From: Bilophila wadsworthia ATCC 49260
GTDB lineage: Bacteria > Desulfobacterota > Desulfovibrionia > Desulfovibrionales > Desulfovibrionaceae
Assembly (NCBI RefSeq): GCF_000701705.1
Contig: NZ_JNJP01000007.1
Span: 29,851-93,850, forward strand
Direction: 5' to 3'
DNA: 64,000 nucleotides
Below are positions 1-8,877 of this stretch, piece by piece; position 1 is the stretch's first letter, and each line of letters begins with the position of its first letter. The translations under genes were made by a program, and so were the position numbers. The notes beneath the pieces were generated by a model. The model worked only from the letters and a program-made list of their open reading frames with translations. It did not search any database and had not been told where the DNA came from.

Positions 1-2
1 TG

Positions 3-2597
3 CTCTTTGCGGCGGAAGTGCTGTTCACGGTGTTTGCCTTTGTCCTTTACTGGAACTTCTCCCTCAAGCGGCAGGTATCGCGCAGGACGGCCCAGCTCAA
101 TCAGGAGCTGGCCAAATACGACCGAGCCGAAAAGGAGCTCCGGGAAAGCCGGGCCATGCTGGAGCAGTCCAACGTGGAACTGGAGCACCGCGTCAACGAG
201 CGCACGCGCGACCTGCAGGCCATCAACGCCGAGCTCCAGCTCGCCAAGGAAGCCGCCGACGCCGCCACCACGGCGAAAAGCCAGTTCCTCGCCAACATCA
301 GCCACGAAATACGCACGCCCCTGCACGGCATCATGGCGTTCGCCGAGCTCGCCCTGCTCAAGGAAAAGACCCCGCCGCACCGCTACCTCCGGGCCATCCT
401 CCAGTCTTCGCGGGCGCTTCTTGAAATCATCAACGACCTGCTCGACGTGTCGAAAATCGAAGCCGGGCACCTTGAGCTTGAGCAGGCCCCGTTCATGCTG
501 GACGACGTGGTGCACCACGTCTGCACCGTGGCCCTGCACAACGCCCACGCGGGCGGCATCGAGCTCGTCGTAGACATGGACCCGAACATGCAGATCGCGC
601 TGATCGGCGATGCCGGGCGCCTCCAGCAGATCATCATGAACCTCGTGACCAATGCGGTGAAATTCACCGGCCCCGGCGGGCAGATCTGCGTGACGCTCAA
701 GCAGGGCCATGCCGAACCGCTGCCTTCCGACACCTGCCCGGAACAGCGGCGCGTGCAGATCATCTGCTTCGTGCGCGACACGGGCGTCGGGATCGCGCCC
801 GAGTTCCTCGGCCAGCTCTTCCAGCCTTTCCGGCAGGTTGACGCCTCCACCACGCGCCGCCACGGCGGGACCGGCCTCGGCCTGTGCATCTGCCGCCAGC
901 TCGTCGAAATGATGCACGGCGAAATCTGGGTGGAATCCGAACCCAACGTCGGCAGCACCTTCGCGTTCTCCATCCCGCTGTGCACCCAGCCCGACTCGGG
1001 AGCGACCGCGCAGTTGCCGCCCCCGTCGGCCCAGCCCATCCACGCACTCGTCCTCAGCGCCTCGCCGCTCCAGACGGAAATCCTTTGCCGCCATTTCTCG
1101 GCCCTCGGCATTGATGCGCTTACGGCCACAAACACGGAGGAAGCCGTACGCAAGGCGCAGGAGCTGCCCAAGAAGCAGCCGGACCTCCTGTTCCTCGACC
1201 GCAAGCTCTCGGAGCCCAACACGCTGTATGCCCTGCGCGCGCTGCGCACGGCCTTCGGGCGCACCATCCCCGCCATCCTCATGGACGAGCACGCGGGCGA
1301 GCAGATCCTTTCCGTATCCAACCGGGACGCCGCCCAGCACGACGGGCAGGTCGCCATCCTGTCCCTCGTGACCCTGCGCGGGCTGCACGAATCCATCGTC
1401 TCGCTCAACGAGCCCTGCCTCGTGGCCTACTCCGGGCGGCTGCATCCCCAGCCCTCGCCGATGGAAACGCCGCTGTTCCATGACGTCCGCATCCTGGTGG
1501 CGGAAGACAACCCCACCAACCAGGAAATCATGGAAGCGCTCTTTGAGGACACGGGCGTCCAGCTCACCATCGTCAGCAACGGCAAACAGGCCCTCGACGC
1601 ACTCAGGGTCGGCGCGCAGCGGGGCGAACGCTTCGATCTCGTCCTGATGGACGTCCAGATGCCGGTCATGGACGGCTACGAGGCCACCCGGATCATCCGC
1701 ACCATGCCCGAACTCGAAGGGCTGCCCATCGTCGCGATCACGGCCCACGCCATGCATGAGGACAAAATGCGGGCGCTTTCCGCCGGGATCGCCCGGTACC
1801 TTTCGAAGCCCCTCAGCCGCGCAGCCCTGTTCGGCACGCTGCGGGCGCTGCTCCCGAACAAAATCCTGCCGCGCAAGCCCGAACAGGCCACGCACAGATC
1901 GGAATCCGCGGCACTTTCCGCCCCCATCGTACTCAACAACACGGCCCTGCCCCCTTGCCTCGACGCCGGAGCCATCGAACGCCTCAACGTTTCGCCGGAG
2001 ACGTACCAGAAAATCCTGCGGGGCTATGTGCGCAACACCTCCGAAGCCCTGCCCGCCCTGCGCAAGGGGCTGTACCTCGATCCCGCCATGCCCGAACAGG
2101 CGCTGTGCCGCCCGGCGTGGGAATGGCTCATCCGCGAGGCCCACAACCTGAAAGGCGCATCCGCCAACGTGGGGGCCATCGCCGTGCAGCAGGACGCCCA
2201 CGCTCTGGAGCTCGCGCTCAAGCAGTTCGTCAGGCAATCGGGGAACGCCGCCGTCGAAACGGCGGCGCTGGCGCAGACCTTCTCCCCGCTGCTCGGCGCG
2301 CTGGAGGAGGCCTTCGCCACCGTGCAGACATCCGTACTGGAAGCCCTCCCTGAAACGCCGCAGCCGCAGGAAGCCCCGCCCCAGCCCGTACAGGCCGGAA
2401 CGCTGGATGAAGATCAAAAAGCGCAGCTGCAACATTTTAAGGAGATGCTGGCCCTTGCCGATCCCGAGCGGATCGCGGAGGCGCTCATGCCGTTGACGGC
2501 TTTCCTTCCATCTGCTCTGATGGAAAAACTACAGCAGGCGATCGATTTCTACGATTATGACGAAGCGCTGGCGCTGCTTCCCCCGGATACGCTGTGA
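3..2597 (+). CDS. Hybrid sensor histidine kinase (5' end outside window)
   Basis: The reading frame is open to the left edge, so the N-terminus (probably a periplasmic sensor) is missing. The visible part starts in a membrane segment (VLFTVFAFVLYWNF), followed by a coiled coil, a HisKA domain with the phospho-accepting His in NISHEIRTPLHG (nt 303-305), and an HATPase domain (DTGVGIAP, GGTGLGL). Then come a receiver-like domain that keeps little of the usual acidic pocket, a full receiver with phospho-Asp in VLMDVQMPVMDG, and a C-terminal HPt domain with REAHNLKGASAN. This is a complete His-Asp-His relay on one inner-membrane protein. Its stop overlaps the start of the next gene, a response regulator that is its likely partner. 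The signal sensed is unknown. Confidence 0.9.
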   Translation, partial: LFAAEVLFTVFAFVLYWNFSLKRQVSRRTAQLNQELAKYDRAEKELRESRAMLEQSNVELEHRVNERTRDLQAINAELQLAKEAADAATTAKSQFLANISHEIRTPLHGIMAFAELALLKEKTPPHRYLRAILQSSRALLEIINDLLDVSKIEAGHLELEQAPFMLDDVVHHVCTVALHNAHAGGIELVVDMDPNMQIALIGDAGRLQQIIMNLVTNAVKFTGPGGQICVTLKQGHAEPLPSDTCPEQRRVQIICFVRDTGVGIAPEFLGQLFQPFRQVDASTTRRHGGTGLGLCICRQLVEMMHGEIWVESEPNVGSTFAFSIPLCTQPDSGATAQLPPPSAQPIHALVLSASPLQTEILCRHFSALGIDALTATNTEEAVRKAQELPKKQPDLLFLDRKLSEPNTLYALRALRTAFGRTIPAILMDEHAGEQILSVSNRDAAQHDGQVAILSLVTLRGLHESIVSLNEPCLVAYSGRLHPQPSPMETPLFHDVRILVAEDNPTNQEIMEALFEDTGVQLTIVSNGKQALDALRVGAQRGERFDLVLMDVQMPVMDGYEATRIIRTMPELEGLPIVAITAHAMHEDKMRALSAGIARYLSKPLSRAALFGTLRALLPNKILPRKPEQATHRSESAALSAPIVLNNTALPPCLDAGAIERLNVSPETYQKILRGYVRNTSEALPALRKGLYLDPAMPEQALCRPAWEWLIREAHNLKGASANVGAIAVQQDAHALELALKQFVRQSGNAAVETAALAQTFSPLLGALEEAFATVQTSVLEALPETPQPQEAPPQPVQAGTLDEDQKAQLQHFKEMLALADPERIAEALMPLTAFLPSALMEKLQQAIDFYDYDEALALLPPDTL

Positions 2598-4462
2598 TGG
2601 AGCCTCTGCTTATGGAAACGGAATACGAAAAGCCCCTTGTCCTCGTCGTGGACGATGATCCCACCAACCTGCGGATACTCGTCAGCAAGCTGAACCGGGA
2701 ATACCGGCTCGGCGTCGCCAAAAGCGGGACAAAAGCACTGGAATACATGGGCAAGCAGATCCCTGATCTGGTACTGCTCGACGTCATGATGCCGGATATG
2801 GACGGCTATGCCGTCTGCGAGCATATCAAACGGGATCCCCGGCTGTGCGACATCCCCGTGGTCTTCATTTCCTACGTGGACGATCCCAGCCAGAAAACGC
2901 GGGGGTTCGAGGTCGGCGGCGTCGACTACATCACCAAGCCGTTCCATGACGCCGAGGTGCTGGCACGCGTGCGTACGCACATCATGAACAAGCAAATGCG
3001 CGAGCAGCTCAAACGCCACAACGCCGAAATCGGCAAGGAGCTGGACGAGCACCGCCGCCAGCTGCTGGCCCTGCTCGACAACCTGCCCGGCCTCGCCTAC
3101 CGGGAAACCGTCATCGGAGGCATCCCCGACGCCCGCCGCGCGGTCAGCTTCGTCAGCGACGGCGTCCTTGGCCTGACGGGGTACGCACCGGACAGGTTCA
3201 TGGGCGAGGAACGCCTCGGCCTCCTGGACATCGCCCACGAAGAGGACCGCGAAACCATCCGCAGCGCCATCGCAACGGCCCTCAAGGAGCACCGACGCTG
3301 GGAACTCGTCTACCGCATCATCACGGCGTGGGGCGAGGAAAAATGGGTGTGGGAGCAGTCCTCGGGCGCGTTCGACGCCTCGGGCACGCTCATCACCATT
3401 GAAGGGCTCGTCAACGACATTACGGAAAAGCAAAAGAACGAGCTCGGCATCCGCAGGGAAAACGAAGAGCTCCGCGAGCGCCTCAAGGCCCGCTGCTTCA
3501 ACAACATCGTCGGGGATTCGCCGCCCATGCGCGAGGTGTTTGAGCTCATCGCCCGCGCCGGGGCCACGGAGGACTGCGTGGTCGTGTTCGGAGAATCCGG
3601 GACGGGCAAGGAGCTGGCCGCCCGTGCCGTGCACGAATGCAGCGCCCGCTGCGACAAGCCGTTCATCGCGGTGAACTGCGGGGCCATCCCCGAAAACCTC
3701 TTTGAAAGCGAGTTCTTCGGCTACAAGAAAGGCGCGTTCACGGGCGCGCTGGCCGACCGCAAGGGCTGCCTCGACCGGGCCGACGGCGGAACCCTTTTCC
3801 TCGACGAACTCGGGGAATTGAGCCTTTCCGCCCAGACCAAGCTCCTCCGCGCCATCGAGGGGCAGGGCTTCACCCCGGTCGGCGGCTCCGACCTGCACAA
3901 GCCCAACTTCCGCATCATCGCCGCCACCAACCGCAATCTGGCCGAACGGGTCGCCTCGGGGCAGATGCGCGAGGACTTCTTCTACCGCATCCACGTCATC
4001 CCGATCCACCTGCCCCCCCTGCGCCAGCGCAAGGAGGACATCCCCCTGCTCATCGAGTACTTCCTCAACGCCTATCCCCGCGTCGGGGATCTCCCCGCCC
4101 TCAACGGCGAGGTCATGCAGGCGTTCATGCAGTACGACTGGCCGGGCAACATCCGCGAGCTGCACAATACGCTGTACCGTTATCTGACGCTCGGCAAGGT
4201 CCAGCTCGGCACATTGCAGGTCGGCTCGGGGCAGCTTCCCGCAGGGGGACAGACAGGCACCGGCGAGGCCGAACACCGCCAGGCCCTGCCGCAGGAACCG
4301 CTGGCCTCGGCGCTGGACCGCTTCGAGCGGGAATACCTGCTCGAAACGCTCCGCCGCAACGACTGGAAGCGGGCGGAAACGGCGGATATCCTCGGCATCG
4401 ACCGCCGCACCCTGTTCCGCAAGATCAAGCAGTTCGATCTGGAGGACGAAGAGGGCAAATAG
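2597..4462 (+). CDS. Response regulator: REC-PAS-sigma54 activator-Fis HTH
   Basis: A 621-residue sigma54-dependent transcription activator. The N-terminal receiver (about residues 14-130) has the acidic VVDDDP and the phospho-Asp in LLDVMMPDMDG (about D62). A PAS domain follows (about 160-280), then an AAA+ domain (about 303-530) with Walker A GESGTGKE and the sigma54-contacting loop GAFTGA, and a C-terminal Fis-type HTH (ETADILGIDRRTLFRKI). A PAS domain between receiver and AAA+ is uncommon and suggests a second cytoplasmic input. The ATG at 2597 shares its A with the upstream TGA stop; a GTG at 2594 is an alternative. The 1-bp overlap indicates translational coupling to the kinase. Target promoters are not identifiable here. 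Confidence 0.92.
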   Translation: MEPLLMETEYEKPLVLVVDDDPTNLRILVSKLNREYRLGVAKSGTKALEYMGKQIPDLVLLDVMMPDMDGYAVCEHIKRDPRLCDIPVVFISYVDDPSQKTRGFEVGGVDYITKPFHDAEVLARVRTHIMNKQMREQLKRHNAEIGKELDEHRRQLLALLDNLPGLAYRETVIGGIPDARRAVSFVSDGVLGLTGYAPDRFMGEERLGLLDIAHEEDRETIRSAIATALKEHRRWELVYRIITAWGEEKWVWEQSSGAFDASGTLITIEGLVNDITEKQKNELGIRRENEELRERLKARCFNNIVGDSPPMREVFELIARAGATEDCVVVFGESGTGKELAARAVHECSARCDKPFIAVNCGAIPENLFESEFFGYKKGAFTGALADRKGCLDRADGGTLFLDELGELSLSAQTKLLRAIEGQGFTPVGGSDLHKPNFRIIAATNRNLAERVASGQMREDFFYRIHVIPIHLPPLRQRKEDIPLLIEYFLNAYPRVGDLPALNGEVMQAFMQYDWPGNIRELHNTLYRYLTLGKVQLGTLQVGSGQLPAGGQTGTGEAEHRQALPQEPLASALDRFEREYLLETLRRNDWKRAETADILGIDRRTLFRKIKQFDLEDEEGK

Positions 4463-4494
4463 CCCGGTTCAGGAAACGCCGCGCCCTGGGATTC

Positions 4495-4600
4495 CATCAA
4501 CGCGAAAGCTTTTGGGAAAGGGGACGGACCCGATCCGTCCGGCGGGTTTGGGGAACAAAAGGAAAAGCTTTTCCCCGGAAAAGCCCCTCCCCTAAAGCTT
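4495..4600 (-). repeat. Hairpin repeat element, copy 1 (inverted orientation)
   Basis: Reads on the minus strand as a G-rich run and hairpin, then CCCCAAACCC and a tail CTTTCCCAAAAGCTTTCGCG. The same order of G-rich arm, C-rich arm and a CTTTCGCG-like tail recurs at 7238-7333 and 14181-14272. This copy is the most diverged and carries about 20 extra bases in the C-rich part. It lies between two convergent genes, where it could act as a terminator or as a REP-like mobile hairpin. Confidence 0.55.
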
Positions 4601-4623
4601 CCGCATGGTGCCGGGGCATCCGC

Positions 4624-5085
4624 CTACCACGTGCAAAACGGGCGACTCGCCAGCGCGGAATTGGCATACCGGCGGTCGCCCGTCACCTCTTCCCCAATCC
4701 AGCCGGGCCGCTCAAAGGCTTGCCCCTCGTCGGAAAGTTCGATTTCAGCGACGACAAGCCCCGCGTTGTCCCCGAGGAACTCGTCGACTTCCCAGACAAA
4801 GCCCTGATAGGGGATTTTATAGCGGATCTTGTCGATGAGGGATGGCAGCGCCAGCGTGTCGAGCATCCTGTCGGCGTCCCCGCGCGGGATCTCGTACTCG
4901 AACTCCTCGCGGGAAAAGCCCCGTGTCTGCCTTTTGATGGTCAAAACGCCGCGTTCGCCTTCCGTACGCACGCGGACCGTGCACGGGTGCGTCTGCAAGT
5001 AGCCCTGCCGGAACCGCACGCCTTCGGCGAGCCCGCGCCATGCCTCGCTTTTGACAAGAAATTTTCGCTCGATTTCCACGTTCAT
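4624..5085 (-). CDS. CYTH-domain triphosphate-tunnel protein
   Basis: 153 residues, the length of a stand-alone CYTH domain. The N-terminus has the diagnostic ExExK motif (VEIERKFLV), followed by the alternating charged beta-strands expected of the tunnel fold (RVRTEGERGVLTIK, EEFEYEIPR, WEVDEFLGDNAGLVVAEIEL). Family members hydrolyse tripolyphosphate or thiamine triphosphate, or make cAMP; the sequence does not tell which. The start is supported by a GGGAGG ribosome site 7-8 bases upstream. It is divergent from typA and converges with the sigma54 activator gene. Confidence 0.88.
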   Translation of the reverse strand: MNVEIERKFLVKSEAWRGLAEGVRFRQGYLQTHPCTVRVRTEGERGVLTIKRQTRGFSREEFEYEIPRGDADRMLDTLALPSLIDKIRYKIPYQGFVWEVDEFLGDNAGLVVAEIELSDEGQAFERPGWIGEEVTGDRRYANSALASRPFCTW

Positions 5086-5095
5086 ATCATCCTCC

Positions 5096-5116
5096 CATAC
5101 GGCCCAATGCCGTATG
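5096..5116. promoter_or_regulatory. 8-bp inverted repeat before the CYTH gene
   Basis: CATACGGC and GCCGTATG flank a 5-base loop, directly beside the GGGAGG ribosome site of the minus-strand CYTH gene. It could be an operator or a 5'-leader hairpin that affects translation. Only the symmetry is seen; the function is a guess. Confidence 0.35.
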
Positions 5117-5377
5117 CTTCCCCTCTACCGCGTTTCGGCCCCGGCGTACAGGCGCGGCGTTTTCCACCGGAAACGCCTTCCGTATGCGGGACGTTTTCCG
5201 GGCTCCGGGTGCATGGGGAACACCCCGCCTCCCTTTCCGTTTGGGAATGCGTTTTTACAGCCGCTTGCGTAACAAGGCGAAACGGTGTACAGATACCGAT
5301 TCCGTCATTGTTGACGCGCCCCTTTTTCCGGCCTGCCCTTCCGGTCTCGTCCGGCCAATCTCCATGAGGATACTTTC

Positions 5378-7228
5378 TTGAAAGATCTCGTTCGTAACGA
5401 AAAGCTTCGTAATATCGCCATCATTGCTCACGTTGACCACGGCAAGACCACGCTCGTGGACGCACTCTTCCGCCAGAGCGGGATTTTCCGAAGCGACCAG
5501 CAGGTCGATGACCGTGTCATGGACAGCATGGATCTGGAACGGGAACGCGGCATCACCATCTCCGCCAAGAACTGTGCCGTGAGCTGGAACGGCGTGAAAA
5601 TCAACATCATCGACACCCCCGGCCACGCCGACTTCGGCGGTGAGGTCGAGCGCGCCCTGTCCATGGCCGACGGCGCCATCCTGCTGGTCGACGCGGCGGA
5701 AGGCCCCCTGCCCCAGACCCGTTTCGTGCTCCGCAAGGCGCTGGAACGCGGCCTCAAGATCATCGTGGTCGTCAACAAGATCGACCGCAAGGACGCCCGC
5801 GCGCAGGAAGTGCTGAACGAAGTCTACGACCTGTTCATCGATCTCGACGCCACGGAAGAACAGCTTGAATTCCCGGTGCTCTACGCCATCGGCCGCGACG
5901 CCGTGGCCATGCGCGAACTGGACGCCCCCCGCGTGGACCTCTCCCCCCTCTTCGAAACCATCCTTGAAGTGGTCCCCGGCCCGTCCTACGATCCCGAGGA
6001 ACCTTTCCAGATGCTGGTTTCGGACCTCGACTACTCCGAATACCTCGGCCGCCTCGCCGTGGGCCGCAGCCTGCACGGCACGGTGCGCTCCAACGAGGCG
6101 ATGGTCTGCGTCAATGAAGCGGGCGTCCCCGTGCCCCTGCGCGTGACCCGCCTGCAAGCCTACGAGGGCCTGCGCCTCGTCGACATCACGGAAGCCATGC
6201 CCGGCGACATCGTCATCATCGCGGGCATGGACGACGTGGCCATCGGCGACACCATCTGCACCAAGGAAAACATCCGCGTGCTCCCGCGCCTCCGTGTTGA
6301 CGAGCCCACCGTAGCCATGCGCTTTACCATCAATACCTCGCCTCTCGCCGGGCGCGAAGGCAAGAACGTCCAGTCCCGCAAGATCCGCGACCGCCTGCTC
6401 AAGGAAGCCCTCATCAACGTGGCCATCAAGATTGAGGAGCCCGACGAGAAGGACAGCTTCATCGTCAAGGGCCGCGGCGAGTTCCAGATGGCCATCCTCA
6501 TCGAAACCATGCGCCGCGAAGACTTTGAACTCTGCGTGGGCCGCCCCGAAGTCATCTTCAAGCGGGACGAGAACGGGCAGCTCCTTGAGCCCATCGAGCA
6601 GCTTTACGTCGATTGCGACGAAAACTTCATGGGCGTCGTGACCGACAAGATCGCGCAGCGCAAGGGCCGCATGGTCAACTGCGTGAACAACGGCACGGGC
6701 CGCGTCCGTCTGGAATTCTCGGTTCCGTCCCGCGGGCTCATCGGCTACCGCGACGAGTTCCTCACCGACACCAAGGGCACGGGCATCATGAACTCCCTGC
6801 TCGAGGGCTACGAGCCCCATCGCGGCGATTTCCCGAGCCGTTTCACGGGCTCCATCGTGTCCGACCGCGCCGGGAATGCCGTCGCCTACGCGCTCTTCAA
6901 CCTTGAGCCGCGCGGCCAGCTTTTCGTGGTGCCGGGCGATCCCGTCTACGAAGGCATGATCGTCGGCGAGCACAACCGCGACAACGACATCGACGTGAAC
7001 CCCACCAAGGAAAAGAAGCTCACCAACATGCGCGCATCCGGCAAGGACGAAGCCGTTGTCCTGACGCCCGTCCGCCCCATGACGCTGGAGCACGCCCTGC
7101 ATTTCGTCCGTGAAGACGAGCTGGTCGAAGTGACCCCCCACTCCATCCGTCTGCGCAAAGCCGAGCTGAATGCGCTCAAGCGCTACCAGTCCGCCGGCAA
7201 GAAAAAGATCGCCAGCCCTGGGAAATAA
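5378..7228 (+). CDS. typA: Ribosome-associated GTPase TypA/BipA
   Basis: 616 residues, typical TypA length. The GTPase domain has AHVDHGKTT (P-loop), DRVMDSMDLERERGIT (switch I), DTPGHADFGGEV (G3) and VNKIDRKDAR (G4), followed by EF-G-like beta-barrel and alpha/beta domains and the C-terminal domain with LEGYEPHRGDFPSRFTG and LFVVPGDPVYEGM. TypA binds the ribosome, helps 50S assembly and is needed under stress and cold. The start is a TTG at 5378 behind a GAGG site; no in-frame ATG lies near. A 5-codon ATG reading frame (from 5363) overlaps the TTG and ends in TGA at 5378-5380, which might couple initiation. The 290 bases upstream form the divergent promoter region shared with the CYTH gene. 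Confidence 0.97.
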   Translation: MKDLVRNEKLRNIAIIAHVDHGKTTLVDALFRQSGIFRSDQQVDDRVMDSMDLERERGITISAKNCAVSWNGVKINIIDTPGHADFGGEVERALSMADGAILLVDAAEGPLPQTRFVLRKALERGLKIIVVVNKIDRKDARAQEVLNEVYDLFIDLDATEEQLEFPVLYAIGRDAVAMRELDAPRVDLSPLFETILEVVPGPSYDPEEPFQMLVSDLDYSEYLGRLAVGRSLHGTVRSNEAMVCVNEAGVPVPLRVTRLQAYEGLRLVDITEAMPGDIVIIAGMDDVAIGDTICTKENIRVLPRLRVDEPTVAMRFTINTSPLAGREGKNVQSRKIRDRLLKEALINVAIKIEEPDEKDSFIVKGRGEFQMAILIETMRREDFELCVGRPEVIFKRDENGQLLEPIEQLYVDCDENFMGVVTDKIAQRKGRMVNCVNNGTGRVRLEFSVPSRGLIGYRDEFLTDTKGTGIMNSLLEGYEPHRGDFPSRFTGSIVSDRAGNAVAYALFNLEPRGQLFVVPGDPVYEGMIVGEHNRDNDIDVNPTKEKKLTNMRASGKDEAVVLTPVRPMTLEHALHFVREDELVEVTPHSIRLRKAELNALKRYQSAGKKKIASPGK

Positions 7229-7237
7229 AGTTTAAGA

Positions 7238-7333
7238 TTGGAGAGGGGGAAGGGGAACCTTTCAGGAGAAAGGTTCCCCTTCCCCCTCTCCAAACCTCTC
7301 CCCCTTCCTCTCCAAAGACTTTCGCGTTTATCG
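7238..7333 (+). repeat. Hairpin repeat element, copy 2
   Basis: A perfect 25-bp inverted repeat (7238-7262 and 7269-7293) around a 6-base loop, made of a purine-rich and a pyrimidine-rich arm, followed by a C-rich stretch and the tail CTCTCCAAAGACTTTCGCG. It starts 9 bases after the typA stop. Best-preserved of three copies in the window (see 4495-4600 and 14181-14272). It may end or stabilise the typA transcript. Confidence 0.7.
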
Positions 7334-7367
7334 AATCCCTGTTCAAATGTGTTGCCGTAACAGGCAA

Positions 7368-7402
7368 GAAAGCCCGTGCTGGTCTGTTCCGCACGGGCTT
7401 TC
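7368..7402. terminator. Bidirectional terminator between typA and a convergent gene
   Basis: GAAAGCCCGTGC pairs perfectly with GCACGGGCTTTC across an 11-base loop. The A and T runs at either end make it usable from both strands, as expected between the convergent typA and the 7492-8463 gene. Confidence 0.75.
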
Positions 7403-7491
7403 TCATTCTCGTAAGTGGATGATCTGCGTAGTTGATGGGAGAAGACGGACGGGGCCTCTTGCGGGGAAGAGTAAAGGCTCTTCCCGGCCCG

Positions 7492-8463
7492 CTACAGCAG
7501 TACGAGGACGCCGCTGTTGGCGATGGCGACGACCAGAAGCAGGAGGGAGAAGATCATGCCGATCTTATGGCGCATCGGCGTCGCGCTCCGGGCGATGACG
7601 GTCCAGATGATGGAGGGGATGAGCAGCGCCGCAAACAACGCTGTGACGAACAGGAGCGCCCCCTGATTTTCAAGCGTCAGCAGATCCTGCGTTTGCAACA
7701 TGAAGCACAGCACGCCCGCCATGATCAGAGAGAACCAGCCGCCCCACGCGGCCCACTCGCCGCACCAGTTGGCCGCGAAGACGTAGTAGTCGCGCCCGAA
7801 ATCGTCGATCTTCCGCCGGACGAGAAGCCAGAACAGCCCCAGAGCCCCTGCAGAGGCGACCTCAAGGAAGTGGATCAGCCCAAAGTACAGCCAGAAAGGA
7901 TCACTGGCGGAAGGCAACAGGAGATCGATCAGCGTCTGAAGATCGTTCTCTTGCGGCAGCTCCGTGCCCTGCAAGGCCACGCGGCCCAGAATAAGCCCGA
8001 TGATGGGGAGGCAGGCAAGGCTGCTTCCGGTCAGGAACGCGAGGAAACCGTGCAGCACGGGCCAGCCGCGCAGCGGCTTCCACGCCGCCACCACGACGGT
8101 CCAGAGGATGGTGCCGCCAAGCAGAAGGCCCGCCGAAAGGTACAGGCCCGCCTGATACAGCGGGGGGAACGTCTCGTAGGGGACGACCTTGGACAGCCCG
8201 AGGCCCACGAAGCACACAAGGAAAAGCCAGTTCAGAAAATTGGCGAACCGCGCCTGCTGGCGGGAACAGCGCTCCAGCAGGCTCCTCCTGCCGAAATGGG
8301 CGCGGATCAGTCCGTAGAGCACCACAAAAGGCAAAACGACAGCCGCGAGATATAAGCATACCGGCACGGCGAACAGCACAAGCTGGCCCCATGCTTCGAT
8401 GAGGCCCGGCGGCAAGGCGGGCAACAGTTCGGACAAACGCTCCAGTACAGACATCGATTCCAT
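7492..8463 (-). CDS. Multi-pass membrane protein of unknown function
   Basis: 323 residues with about eight hydrophobic segments, for example LVLFAVPVCLYLAAVVLPF, FLNWLFLVCFVGLGL and LFVTALFAALLIPSIIW, joined by short polar loops. Acidic and aromatic residues near the fifth and sixth segments (GLIHFLEVASAG, WCGEWAAWGGWF) hint at a function beyond scaffolding. I do not recognise the family. The start is supported by a TGAGGA site 7 bases before ATG. It stands alone, converging with typA and divergent from the acetyl-CoA carboxylase operon. Confidence 0.75.
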   Translation of the reverse strand: MESMSVLERLSELLPALPPGLIEAWGQLVLFAVPVCLYLAAVVLPFVVLYGLIRAHFGRRSLLERCSRQQARFANFLNWLFLVCFVGLGLSKVVPYETFPPLYQAGLYLSAGLLLGGTILWTVVVAAWKPLRGWPVLHGFLAFLTGSSLACLPIIGLILGRVALQGTELPQENDLQTLIDLLLPSASDPFWLYFGLIHFLEVASAGALGLFWLLVRRKIDDFGRDYYVFAANWCGEWAAWGGWFSLIMAGVLCFMLQTQDLLTLENQGALLFVTALFAALLIPSIIWTVIARSATPMRHKIGMIFSLLLLVVAIANSGVLVLL

Positions 8464-8877
8464 GCCATTTCCTCATTACAGGGCAGAAAGTGAAGCGCCC
8501 TCCGCCGCATCCCGCTGGCAAACGGAACGCCCGTCGGAGGCACGCGCAACGATTCAGGCATCAACATGGGGTCACCAATACCAAAAGTAAACCCTGTTCG
8601 TACACTTTTTTTACGCATCTAAGGGCGTATTCCGGAAATAGTCATTCGAAACCGGAAGCTAGCCCATGCAAAAAGGCTTCCATTTTCCGAAAAAATCTTG
8701 AATCCCCTAGCAGAGCGATTGCTAACGGCCCTGATTTAGGCGATACTGTCAGACCCGCAGGAGCTCTCCGCATCTGCAAGCTGGGAACGGAGCAGGAGAA
8801 AATCCATACCGGGCCAGTCGCCCGGCGACGGGCAGCGCGCCGCTCCGAAGCCTACAAATCATGCATGAGGTACAACG
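8464..8877. other. Divergent promoter region before the carboxylase operon
   Basis: About 410 bases without a convincing gene, separating the minus-strand membrane protein from the biotin carboxylase gene. A short T-rich stretch (8606-8613) and an imperfect TCCGG/CCGGA pair (about 8631-8660) are visible, but no clear promoter or operator could be assigned. Confidence 0.5.
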